Assembly: GCA_009746045.1 (NCBI GenBank)
Contig: RPFO01000097.1
Span: 252,501-314,500 of the forward strand
DNA from: Mesostigma viride
Lineage: Eukaryota; Streptophyta; Mesostigmatophyceae; Mesostigmatales; Mesostigmataceae
DNA: 62,000 bases
Direction of reading: 5' to 3'
Shown piece by piece: positions 1 through 21,174 of the stretch. A program made the translations under genes and the position numbers. Below the pieces are notes generated by a model. That model made no database searches and had not been told where the DNA came from. It saw only the letters and a list, made by a program, of their open reading frames with translations. Position 1 is the first letter of the stretch, and each line of letters opens with the position of its first letter.

Positions 1-478
1 GACGGAATTGAGTTGTTGTTGTTGTTGTTCACGCACGTGTTGTTTCGGGGAAATGGGTATATTTTTTATTAGCCAATTATGGACCAAAGAGGTGAGAGGG
101 AAATGAGTATCAGCGAATCCTTAATGAGATGGACGCACGTGTTGTTGTCTACGCAAGTTCTATAAGTATAGATTCGATGGGTGGTCAGGTACTTAATCCA
201 AAAGTACTACAGTTACTAGAAACAAAGCTGCCTTCCCTTCCCGCTGGCATGGCCGGCTGCGCTGAGTATCCCAAATGCATCCAAAGGGGCATATTCGGTC
301 GGGAATTCCTCTCGGCACCTCGTTCCCTGCATCGCTGGAGCCAACCAACAACAGCACACGACACCGGCCAACGGCATGCGGCAGCCATGGCGACACTAGT
401 GGAAACTAGAACTAGTCTCTCATCCTAGTCCATGTAACAGCTTACAAAGTAAATTTCAATAAAACATCGTCATAGAAA
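1..478. other. 5' flank of VTC4, no gene recognised
   Basis: There is a short GTT microsatellite at about 13-29. The rest shows no ORF with recognisable similarity. The region presumably holds the promoter and 5' UTR of VTC4, whose start codon is at 479, but I see no convincing TATA box or other element. Confidence 0.4.
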
Positions 479-12005
<11,527 letters not shown>

Positions 12006-13110
12006 AGGGGGGAGGGGGGGGGGGGGGGGCTGCACCGAGCGGTGAATGGGGATGTGAGGGTTTGTGGTCATGACCTACCTCAACATCAGCCGGTGAAGGG
12101 AATGTGATCATGAAGGGATTGATGGCACTGGGTGGTGATCGAGGCCACTGGGTGGTGATCGATGGCACTGGGTGGTGAAGGAGTTGTGGTCATGCCGCAC
12201 CTCAACATGAGCCGGTGAGAGGGGGAGGGGGGGGCACCGGGTGGTGACGGGGATGGGATGGACCTACCTCAACATCAGCCGGTGAAATGGGCGGAAGGGG
12301 GGGGGGGAGAGAGCAGCCAGCGAAGAGGATGTGGGGGGTTGTGGTCATGACCTTCCTTAACATCAGCCGGTGGAGTGGGGGGCTATTTATAGCATCAATC
12401 GGCGAAGTGGATGTTAGGGTGGTGGCATCATGCGCTTCCGAAAAAATTAGCCGGTGGATGGGGGGGGGGTGCTGCCTGTCGGAGATTTGGTAAAGTAGCC
12501 ATCGAGTGCGCCTGGCTGGTACTGAGGTGTGGCCTTGCTGATGGAGGGCGCGTGCCGCTTATGGGACGTTTGCCAGTGGCAGGGACGGGGCCTGTTTCGG
12601 GGGAAGAGATCGCGCCAGTGACGTCCTCCAGCATGTGGCGCAGTGTAAGGCGTTCGCAGAGGGGAACCCGTTCGAGAGGAGGGAGGGAGGGGCAGAGGAG
12701 GAAACCCAATCCCTTGTCCGGTGGAGAGGGCGAGCGATGCTCGAGGCTGCTCGAGGGCTGGCTGGCTGGATGGCCGGGTGATACGTAGGCCCGGCTGGGT
12801 CGAGTCGTCTAGCCGGGTGGAGGGGCCTACAGCCGGGTGAAGGGGTGGAGGGGCTTAAAGCCAGGTGGCAAGCCCAGGTGGTCATGGTTGTCAGCATGCA
12901 CCGGTGAGAAGCGAGATGTGTGGGGGGCGGGTAGAGGGGAGGGCGGTTGGAACGCATATCCATGCATCATCCAGTTGGGCTGATGTGACCGGTTGAAAAA
13001 GGGACGTGCGTTGTTGCAAGGAAGCTTGCCAGTGCATGTACTTGAAACACCAGGCGGTGGCTGGTGGGTATGGTGAACCCTGTTTGTTGGCGTCCTGTAT
13101 TGGCAATCAG
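12006..13110 (+). repeat. Tandem echoes of the VTC4 C-terminal codons and stop
   Basis: The exon 11 end (GTGGTCATGACCTACCTTAA then CATCAGCCGGTGA) recurs near 12062, 12186, 12255 and 12341, and in weaker form near 12420, 12780-12830, 12880 and 13090. Between them are GGTGGTGAxxG units. The closest copies are best preserved, so the 3' UTR appears built from repeated duplication of the end of the coding sequence. Each copy still ends CGGTGA or CGGTGG. Confidence 0.85.
12644..12648 (+). terminator. Possible TGTAA polyadenylation signal of VTC4
   Basis: TGTAA, the usual chlorophyte poly(A) signal, occurs about 640 bases after the stop. This is position and motif only; other signals further on cannot be excluded. 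Confidence 0.25.
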
Positions 13111-14570
13111 CCGGTCAGTAACAGGCCCTGGTCGATAAGCTCTATGTGCCCTCAGTCAACTTTGATTTGCTACTTTTTCGTAGTGGCAGCTGCGGGTGGC
13201 TCGACCAGCGCTCTATATAAGGCTCAAGGTAAATGTCTACCTGGATTCAGTCTTGTGGCTCTATGAGTGCGGCGAGAGCAATGCGTGGGCCGGCCGCTGT
13301 GCTGCGCCATGATGGGGTTGGCCTCCCAATGGCTGACCTGCACTCGAGAGGCGAACGATGAGCCGGAGAGCACTCCCCGGACGGCCTTTTGGGCAACCAT
13401 TATCTTAGCAAGTTATTCAACGTTTTGTTAACTGTCATCAGATAGCAAGTTATTCAACGGTTATCCCAGCAACGGTCATGCCAGCAACGGTCGTGCCTAG
13501 CAACGGTCATGCCTAGCATCGGTCGTGCCACTGCTATCTGGTGCAAGTTATTCATCTTACTAACGCGCATGGGAGCTTGCCGCTGCACTGGGTGGTATTT
13601 CATATGTGAGCTGGTGATCATGGCTCTTCCATCTTTACACCATCGTGGTCACGACATGCATGGGCAGCCAAAGGGGCCGGGGTACCCTCGCAAGAAGGTG
13701 ATCCATCAAGGCACATGTTGGAGCCTGCTGCTTGTCCCCCCTGACTGCGCGTTAGTTGGCACCGGTCAGTGAGGGAGAGTTCTGCAGGAGTCCAATTGTG
13801 TACGGCTTTTCTCTCACCAGAGAGAGATTGATGCTGACAGCCGGCACAAAGCAAGAGCATATCATAGAGACAACCAGCGTAGGAGCATATGATTATGAGC
13901 ATATGACATGGGGCGGAGGAGCCCAGGGCCCAGCAAGGGAGTCAATGCGGATGCTCTGGACAGCCAGCGTGGCGCTTGTGTTGATTCCGCCAGGTGTGTC
14001 GCATCAGTTTCCACTGTCCCTTTTCAATGAGAAGACAACTGGATGCAGCACGGTTGTGAGCCCGTGCATGGGGTTGCCATTGCCGTCTGGTGGAGCACTG
14101 GGATGTGCGACCAGGGGTGGCAGCGGCCTGCGTTGCTGTACAGTAACCCGCCCTGGGGCTGTGCCTTCTGTGGTCAGCAGATCAGGATTCATGAGCATCA
14201 CGGTGTGCCAAGGCCCATTGTGCCCACAGTACGCACCTGCGGTGCCCGAGGTGTCCAACATGGCAGGAGAAAGAGATGCGGCTTATCCCGAAACGAGTGA
14301 TGAGTTGGGGGCTGTGGAGGGCATGCACGAGAAGGGACCAGGGCTCAGCCTCAAGGTGTGATCTGTGTTGGCTGCATTTCCATGTAGTACTGGCTTCCAG
14401 GGAAAAGTGGGGCATCCTGTTTTCCCCGCTCTTGCCTTTTGAGGAAGAACCACAGTGGATGCTATCATTGTGGGCCATAGAGTTTTGCGTCACGTCTGAT
14501 TTGCTCTGGCCTCTAGCACCGTGGCGTTTAGGGTGTGGAAGTGTTGTGTTTTATGTATTTGACTGGGATA
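13111..14570. other. Gene-poor stretch, short CAACGGTCATGCC repeats
   Basis: A 16-17-bp degenerate repeat (CAGCAACGGTCATGCCx) occurs five or six times at 13450-13530. A 201-codon open frame at 13756-14361 on the plus strand has no recognisable similarity, irregular composition and no supporting context, so I do not call it a gene. Weak copies of the VTC4 3'-end echo may extend into this stretch. Confidence 0.4.
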
Positions 14571-14923
14571 ACAATATCATGAACGGCGATACTAGAATAT
14601 CGTGTAGGTCCGTGCGTAGTACTCCTGCGCACTTAGGTTGAGTAGTGAGTCATCTTCTATAGATTCAGCAATATCGGACATATTGGCACCCCTCTCCGGT
14701 AAAGAGGTTTTTCGCTGTTGGGCTGTTTCGAAACGTTATCGTTCGAGATGCCTTCGGATCAGGAGACTCACACAGCCGCGAAATCATGCCGCCAAGGGTC
14801 CTGTGTTCGATTCCTTGCTGGTAGCTTCTAGGCTTTCTTACTTTCTGTGTTCCCCGGAATCTCAGATTTGGGCCGCTAGCGTTTTCACGTTTGTTGCTTA
14901 CTAGTGACGACAATATCATGAAC
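14571..14923 (+). mobile_element. SINE-like insertion (about 325 bp) with 14-bp target duplication
   Basis: The 14-mer ACAATATCATGAAC is present at 14571-14584 and again at 14910-14923, bounding 14585-14909. The insert holds a pol III B-box (GTTCGATTCC near 14803-14812) and ends GCGTTTTCACGTTTG..., which resembles the tail of the 173-bp SINE at 52.5-53.1 kb (GGTTTTCACCTTTGC). The target duplication, B-box and shared tail fit a tRNA-derived SINE. The A-box is not clear. Confidence 0.65.
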
Positions 14924-14929
14924 TAGTAA

Positions 14930-15878
14930 GATCCATTTCGTTAGGCGGCCCCGAAAAGTGACCAAGTCCTGTGAGGGACGTTGGAAGTGGCAGTTGACAG
15001 CAACCATCCCGCAAAAAGGGAGAAAACAGGGGGGTGTTGTCGTTAGCAGTCGTGCCGGCAGGCGCAAAGTGACTGCCAGCAGTGCCCACGGGGAGCGTGG
15101 CGTTGGCGTCGAGCAGCATTGAACCAAGAAGTGGCGGGCCGGGGTGGCCCCCTCAAGGCTATGCAAGTCCTCGAAGAACTTCTGGCGTTCCAACTCAGGT
15201 AGACTGCTGTGGGGTGCGTAACCCACCCCAACCTTGAGGTGGGGTTTAGACCGCCCCTCAACTGAGATGAAATGTGCCACCATAAGGTGTGGTTGAGAAC
15301 AAAATCCTTGTCCCCATGTACTGGAGGGGGGCGGTCATCCACGTTGACCACAAGCCATGGCAGCCCCCCCCTGCCACCTCAGACTAGGGAACCTATATTA
15401 GTAGTGTAGATTAGTCAGGCCTAGCCTAGCATGTGGCCCACGCGCATGTGCGCCCATAATGGCCCCCATGGATGATGCTTTCACTATTTAGCCGCGCCCA
15501 GCCTACAATGGGACCTCCCATGGATGATGCATAAGAATTCAGCCATGCTATGCCTATGCAGGGAGTTACTCTCTGCTGAGATGCCATGTGTACACCAGCT
15601 ATAGCCTAGCCACATATACCTTCCACCCCATATGTCATGCAGGCCTTCTAGGCCCTCTCCTCAAGCCCCCCCTGGGTGCCTGTGCTTGGTAAGGAGGCAT
15701 GAACCCTCATGGCGGTGCAGGTGCACCTTGTGCACCCAGAGCAGGTGATAGTTGTACATCCTCCACCTGCAGGTTGTAGCCCTGATTGTATTACAAACCC
15801 ATAGATGCCCCTTTCTCAGGGCTATGTGTTACATATGCTCCCAACGGAGCTATGATTTTAATTAATTAATTAATTGTC
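14930..15878 (+). mobile_element. Degraded non-LTR (LINE-like) remnant with AATT tail
   Basis: At 15315-15388 the plus strand encodes MYWRGAVIHVDHKPWQPPPA then a stop, matching the C-terminal motif of the LINE ORFs at 23.8 and 25.1 kb. It is followed by about 490 bases of 3' UTR that are closely shared with 24009-24448 (the part from about 15550 best), ending TTTTAATTAATTAATTAATT at about 15860-15878. The upstream part of the ORF is frameshifted. This is a dead, truncated copy. Confidence 0.75.
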
Positions 15879-15892
15879 CCCATGGCTATCAC

Positions 15893-15940
15893 TGGTAAGG
15901 GCAAGCCGCGGGGGGTGACCTGCCTTCCCCGCTCGCGGGG
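15893..15940 (+). mobile_element. 5' piece of a second LINE remnant, cut by the copia insertion
   Basis: GCCTTCCCCGCTCGCGGGGTAAGG aligns with the coding of TFPSREDK in the LINE ORF of 25.1-25.7 kb. The next part of the same ORF resumes right after the copia element at 23818. The copia element thus landed inside this LINE copy. Confidence 0.6.
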
Positions 15941-15945
15941 TAAGG

Positions 15946-16599
15946 AGTTGTGAGGGTAAGAATGCCACGAATTCCGCCATGGTTCTTGCAGGAAGTTGCC
16001 TTTATTAACAATCAGGAAACACAGACGTAAGTCACGTTTTCACCTTTGCGGAGTGTCTGATCAGTAAGTCACGTCACTTCCAAGACTGCACGCAGCACAG
16101 ACGACAGGGTCGCAGTGCCAAGAGAACGTGCACGCAAGAACTAGCGTCCCGGTGTGACCAAGTCACTCATATAGCTTACTAGGGACGCGTCCAAGTATTC
16201 AGCTGCACTGTCACAGCTGAACTGTCAATCAATTGATTACACAGACTCTGGCACGCCTTTGGCGCGCAGATCTATCAATTGTCCATACGGCTAGTCCTGT
16301 GGACCTATCCGTACACTAGTCAGCATCAATTGTCTCATAGGTCCTGGCGCGCTACAGTGCGCCTACCTATCAATTGACCATCAAGTCCTGTACAAGTCCT
16401 GTCAACGTCCTGCGGACTATCAAAGTGACACTTGTACATCCTGTGTCCGTACGCGCCCACAGTGGCGCGCCGGGTACTGTCGGCACAGCCTAGGAAACGT
16501 CATAACTTTTACGTTCCTTAACCAAATGAGGCGTTCAAGGTGCCGTTGGAAAGAGCGTAACAATCTCTATCCATCTAACGTAAATCCTTTACGTTAACT
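15946..16599 (-). repeat. copia 3' LTR (654 bp, carries a SINE-tail insertion)
   Basis: It is the same sequence as 23196-23812 plus 37 bases at about 16037-16073. The LTR starts AGTTAACG and ends CACAACT on the element strand, so the terminal inverted repeat is AGTT/AACT rather than the usual TG/CA. It contains several CAATTGA and GGCGCGC motifs arranged as short inverted repeats. Confidence 0.95.
16027..16073 (+). mobile_element. 27-nt SINE 3'-tail insertion with 10-bp target duplication
   Basis: GTAAGTCACG (16027-16036) and GTAAGTCACG (16064-16073) flank TTTTCACCTTTGCGGAGTGT plus CTGATCA. The other LTR has GTAAGTCACG once with no insert. The inserted bases match the extreme 3' end of the SINE copies at 52499-52671 and 52898-53070. 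This looks like a heavily 5'-truncated SINE copied in after the copia element had landed. Confidence 0.85.
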
Positions 16600-17547
16600 C
16601 CAATCCCTTCTTTTCTTTAGGGATCACATCCCCTGCCAGGGACCCTTGAAGTAGCTTGAAATGTCCTTCACTCCAGCTTGAAGCTTGAACAGATGTCTTT
16701 AATGGCCAATGCCATTCCCCCAGCCCTTTCTTTTAAGGAACTGGAAAAGAAACAGATCTGCCACAGGGAAAACCATTTCATGAGAAATGGAGAAAACCTA
16801 TGGAAGTGGCATTACAGAGTACCACCAGATATTAGAAGCACACAAAATTAAATACATACAGGTTAATTCTATGAGGTCTTCTCCAGGAATTAATCCCATC
16901 ACCTCGGTAGAGCCTCCAGTACAATGACCTTCTGGCGGTGAGTTACATTAATCCCAGATACTAATCCCATAAAACCCAGTACATATTCAATATAAGTACA
17001 ATAAATCCATGACAATTAAAATACCACTTGACAAAGTAAGGCGTATTACAATAGTTTGCCTGTCATTCTCTCAACAGGGGTCTATTGGCGCCCGTCTTAC
17101 GGCGCCCGTCTACTTGCCAGATGGTAAACTGCCACAGCAAACAAATGACAAAATGAAACACATAGGCAACAATTAAATCCTGCCCTGGGGAACTAGGGAA
17201 GTCTGAACAGGCAAACACCTGAACAGGCCAGCTTGTAGAAACATAATACCAGGGAATCGAACCCCGCCCTATAAACCCCAGAATAAAGGTTCCCAGACCA
17301 TTGTGAGAGTATGTACAAATATACATTTCTTTTAAAATAGAATACATGGTCTGTAATGGACCTGTCAACCTTGTGTAGTCAACAGCATGAACCCCAGCCA
17401 AAACCTGGCTGTATCCTGATTAAAATCAGAGTGAGTGTACCATGGTCCATGAGCCTTAGTACAGACTAAAATACAGGTATTATGCCAGTCACAATGCTGA
17501 CACTACCACACAATCTGCTCTCCAATGCCCTATAACCATGCACCAGC
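16600..17547 (-). other. copia 3' non-coding region and polypurine tract
   Basis: There is no supported ORF between the pol stop and the 3' LTR. Immediately next to the LTR the minus strand reads AAAGAAAAGAAGGGATTGG, a good polypurine tract for plus-strand priming. A GGTTCGATTCCC B-box-like motif on the minus strand near 17258-17270 suggests an older SINE or chance; I could not find target duplications around it. Confidence 0.7.
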
Positions 17548-20500
17548 TTAGACAGCTTGCTGAGATGGGTCCATCAGAGACTGAAGAACCTTGTATTGCA
17601 CTGCTGCCTTCTGCACTAGCTTGGTCAAAGCATCAGCAGGATTGTCAACCCCAGGGATATGCTCAATATTGGCCAAGGAGGACAACTCCTTAAGAAGGAG
17701 ATAATCCAAGTCCCTACTTCTGGCCATCTGCCTGTGCACAAACTGCACCATCCCCATGGAGTCTGTTTTTAGAAGAGTGGTAACCTGAAGTGGCCAAGGA
17801 GTGTTAGAAGTCATCTGATGAAGCAACTCCTTCAGATAAAGGCTTGTGTGAATGCCTTCACAAATAGCCCTGCATTCTGCCACATCACTGCTGACAGCCA
17901 CCCGTTTGTGCAGGCGACTAAACCAGCTCACCAAACTCCCCAGGCCTTCCTGTCTGAGCACAAAGAGCCCTGCAGCCCTGCCCCTGACCTTGGAGACCTG
18001 CCTGCTGTCCATTGAGCTATCCACATACAGCTCCATGCAAATGGGTTGTGATAAATCCACTGCAGACAACAGAATGCCAGATGAAGCCCTGACCTGATCA
18101 GCCACCTTGGCAGACCCTAGCTCCACCAGCATGTCATCAGGCAACCTGGCTATGACCATAAGGTCTGGCCTGGAAATGCCTGCCACCCAAGCAACCATGC
18201 CCCTCACCATGGGACACAGTGCCTGTGTGATGGTTGGAGGAAGCTTGCTAATGAGGGTCTCTTGATAGTCATTGCCCCCCACCAGCAGCATACGCCACTC
18301 CCCTCCCTTCTTCACCAGTGTGGCCTCCATGCCCACAAACAGCAGAGGCTCATTCTCCACCTGCCATTGCTCCCTACCCAGAGGAAACTTGGACTTAATG
18401 ATGGAGATCAGCTCCTTAAGCCACGACGTGGGAGCTATCAGATGTAGGTCATCCCCGTGCAGCGAAGCATACACTGGCAGGCCTTCCCATTGCCCCAGAA
18501 ACAGACAGGGGTCTACAGGAGAGACCTTCAAGTTGCAATGCTCCTTCAGGAAACGGTTGAGAGTCTCCCTCCAGATTATTGGACTTGACCTCAGGCCCTC
18601 CAGGCCCTTGAGGATTTTAAGGAACTCCGTGTGGATGTCCCTTTTCCATACAGCAGGCACCCTAACATAGAAAGGCGTCTTGCCCTCCCACTTTTCCTGT
18701 GCCACATCTGCATCACCCTCCAGAAATGCCCTCTTGAAGTCTATCACCACTGAGCCATAGTCCAAGCCCTTGTTGAGAAGGCCTAGAAAGACACACAGCA
18801 GCAGCCTCCAAGTATCATGCAGCATGCCAGGGGTATACAACTCCTCAGCAGTGCACTCACCAGTACCCTTGAACTCATTCAGCACTGGCCTGACATGTGG
18901 TACCTTGACCCCGTCCACCTCCTTCATCTTGATGACAAACTTGAGCTTGAGTAGACGTCGTGCAGGAGGCAGGTCATTGACAGGTTCCACGCATTTCTTG
19001 GAGATCCAGTCCTCCCCAGATTTAATCAGACCCAGTGTGACCTGGGGACACATAATGGGAGAGGACATGAGCTTCACCAGGCCTTGGTAGTTGATAGGGC
19101 TGTGTCCAGCAAGTGAGTGAGGACCAATGCCCAAACTGCTTGGATGACTAGCAGCTGGCAGTATGAGGTCATCAACCAAGGGCTCCTGCCCCTGGCACAC
19201 TTGCACACGCTTAACCGTCCTGGTTACTGCACGTGATAGGTGAGTGGTCCTGAAATTAATCAGTGGGACCTGACCAGCCCCTTCCTTAGTCAGGAGAGAG
19301 GACGTGATCACTACCCCATCCTGGCATAGGAAATTCTGCCCCAGAAGAGCAGGTCCTTGATAGCCCTCCAAGACACAAAAAGCAGTGTCCTGTCCAAGGA
19401 TAGGAATGAATACCTCACCCAGTACCTTCACGTGTACCCCGCCACTGAAGTCAGACACAAACTGATAGCTGGGTTCAGACATGCTGTACCCTGCTGCAGC
19501 CCTGGTCCCAATAATGGAGACCTGAGAATTAGTGTCTACCTCTAAGGCAGTGTCCAGCCCCAGATTGCCATGCCACCTGAGCTTGGCTACCTTGGGCTGC
19601 TTCTTGGCCCTTTGTAGAGCCCCAATCAATCCAGCCAAACTTGTCCCCCTGGGCTTGGTTAGTGCCTTGGGCTTGACAGTTGACTCCCCAGCTGTTGACC
19701 TTGCAGCCTGTTCAACAAGTACCTCTGCAACCTGGCCAGGGCTGACAGATTCCCCTGCAACAGATGTGGTCGTTGCGTCAGTGATGTCACCTGGGACCTG
19801 AAAATCCTGCAGATCCTGTGAGCCTTGTGCCTGACTGCCCTCATTCATCAGGTTAGGCTTGACATATGACCAACTCAGCCGGTGTACATGCTTTGGTTCG
19901 TCCTCCATGCTGACCAAGCATGCGTGGCTAGCTTCATCAACCTGGGTAACCACCCCAGGACTCCAGCTACCACGTTTGCCATAAAGGCTAGGTTCCTTCC
20001 AAGCTAGGACCTTCTGACCCACTTGTGGCTCCAGCATCTTCCAACCCCGGTCCTTCTCCCTCAGCTTGGCAAAGGTGACATGTGCAGCATGTTTCCAGCC
20101 CTCCAGCACATGTGGTGGGCACAGGCCATGATATAGACCCATTGGGCTGACAGCAACTCCATCATAGTAGAAGTTAACCCTGCTGTTCAGCTGCTGCTCC
20201 ACGTTCCTCAGCCATGCACTCCTGACAAGTGCAGGTGCAGACAAGGGTACCCAGTCTTCAGAGATGATCAATTTCTTGACCTCCTGGATTGCCCTCTCGA
20301 TAGCACCCTGCTGCCCATGAGCCTCCCTAGGTGTAACCAGCAACTCAGGAAGGGTAGGATCACCCTTGAGATGCTGAAACTGCATGTCCACCTGGATCCT
20401 TGTGGTAGGAAACTTGGCTCTTACATTCTGCAGGGCAGCCAGCAAGTACCTGTTCTTCATAGAAGGTAAATGCTCCAGCACCTTGTATTTCGTGTACCTG

Positions 20501-21033
20501 TCCACGCACACCAACAGTTGCATGCCCCTGATGTGTTGGATATCACACTGCAGATCACCAATGCTCTGAGGTAGAGCTTTGGCATGTGATTTCCTGGGCT
20601 TGTTGGAGGACAACTGGCACTTACACCGTGAGGCAGCTTGCTGACACGCCTTAAGAAGGGGTGCCCTGCCCATACGGAAGGCAAAGTTGTTTGACAGAGA
20701 AGTGGCATGCCCAAACATGTTGTGGATTCGGGCACCCAACTCCTGGTACACAGAGGAAGCAGTCCCTGGCACAGTCAGGACTGTGCTGTCAGGTTGTCCA
20801 GCATCACCATGCTGACTTCCATCCTGTTCTGACTCAGAGCCTGAGTCACCCTGCTCATGCCCAACACCTGGACCGCCAGCAGGGACCACATGCATACCAC
20901 CAGAGGCCTTCACACCCCTCTGTGGTTGTACATTGGTTTCTCTCAAAATGAGAGGTCCACCCTCGTGCCCAGCACGAGGATGCATAGGGTCAGACATACT
21001 TACAGCTGCATCAGCTGTCAAGGACGTCTTCAT
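17548..21033 (-). CDS. copia pol: integrase, protease-like, reverse transcriptase, RNase H
   Basis: The ORF has 1161 codons from the first methionine. About residues 104-139 carry a His/Cys cluster (HNMFGH...C...CKC) like the integrase zinc finger. The integrase core has D164 (LQCDIQ), D216 (QVDMQ) and E246 (GAIERA), followed by a small beta-rich region (GQKVLAWKEP, GSWSPGVV). Residues about 485-580 look like a retropepsin: LEVDTNSQVSII with a DTN where DTG/DSG is normal, and ALLGQNFL. The reverse transcriptase has VIDFKRAFLEG (D765) and HGDD at 859-862, matching the copia YVDD site. RNase H has ELYVDSS, SSDVAEC, LKTDSMG and ADALTK. The integrase-before-protease order is not the copia norm (protease-integrase-RT-RNase H). 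Confidence 0.92.
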   Translation of the reverse strand: MKTSLTADAAVSMSDPMHPRAGHEGGPLILRETNVQPQRGVKASGGMHVVPAGGPGVGHEQGDSGSESEQDGSQHGDAGQPDSTVLTVPGTASSVYQELGARIHNMFGHATSLSNNFAFRMGRAPLLKACQQAASRCKCQLSSNKPRKSHAKALPQSIGDLQCDIQHIRGMQLLVCVDRYTKYKVLEHLPSMKNRYLLAALQNVRAKFPTTRIQVDMQFQHLKGDPTLPELLVTPREAHGQQGAIERAIQEVKKLIISEDWVPLSAPALVRSAWLRNVEQQLNSRVNFYYDGVAVSPMGLYHGLCPPHVLEGWKHAAHVTFAKLREKDRGWKMLEPQVGQKVLAWKEPSLYGKRGSWSPGVVTQVDEASHACLVSMEDEPKHVHRLSWSYVKPNLMNEGSQAQGSQDLQDFQVPGDITDATTTSVAGESVSPGQVAEVLVEQAARSTAGESTVKPKALTKPRGTSLAGLIGALQRAKKQPKVAKLRWHGNLGLDTALEVDTNSQVSIIGTRAAAGYSMSEPSYQFVSDFSGGVHVKVLGEVFIPILGQDTAFCVLEGYQGPALLGQNFLCQDGVVITSSLLTKEGAGQVPLINFRTTHLSRAVTRTVKRVQVCQGQEPLVDDLILPAASHPSSLGIGPHSLAGHSPINYQGLVKLMSSPIMCPQVTLGLIKSGEDWISKKCVEPVNDLPPARRLLKLKFVIKMKEVDGVKVPHVRPVLNEFKGTGECTAEELYTPGMLHDTWRLLLCVFLGLLNKGLDYGSVVIDFKRAFLEGDADVAQEKWEGKTPFYVRVPAVWKRDIHTEFLKILKGLEGLRSSPIIWRETLNRFLKEHCNLKVSPVDPCLFLGQWEGLPVYASLHGDDLHLIAPTSWLKELISIIKSKFPLGREQWQVENEPLLFVGMEATLVKKGGEWRMLLVGGNDYQETLISKLPPTITQALCPMVRGMVAWVAGISRPDLMVIARLPDDMLVELGSAKVADQVRASSGILLSAVDLSQPICMELYVDSSMDSRQVSKVRGRAAGLFVLRQEGLGSLVSWFSRLHKRVAVSSDVAECRAICEGIHTSLYLKELLHQMTSNTPWPLQVTTLLKTDSMGMVQFVHRQMARSRDLDYLLLKELSSLANIEHIPGVDNPADALTKLVQKAAVQYKVLQSLMDPSQQAV

Positions 21034-21174
21034 AGGAACCTGTACCTCTCCAGGTGACCTGGGGCCACACTGAACCTGGAGATCACCCTCTTGTTGCCCA
21101 GATATAAAATCTGCATTGGAGCACCTGGCCTCCCCCTTGGGTGAATTAAGGTGTGTAGGGGTTGCCTCAGACAG
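21034..21174 (-). other. Open 47-codon link between gag TGA and pol methionine
   Basis: Read in the gag frame, the 141 bases after the gag stop contain no further stop and join directly to the pol frame (22290 minus 21033 is 1257, divisible by 3). The context is CAG TGA CTG. The arrangement fits stop-codon readthrough for gag-pol expression. Confidence 0.8.

Noticed and set aside
13756-14361. 201-codon plus-strand ORF
   Set aside because: No domain, irregular composition, no splice context, near mobile elements; treated as chance.
17240-17280. tRNA gene on the minus strand (GGTTCGATTCCC)
   Set aside because: The B-box and T-stem look good, but I could not fold a full cloverleaf or find an A-box at the right distance; it lies in the copia 3' non-coding region.
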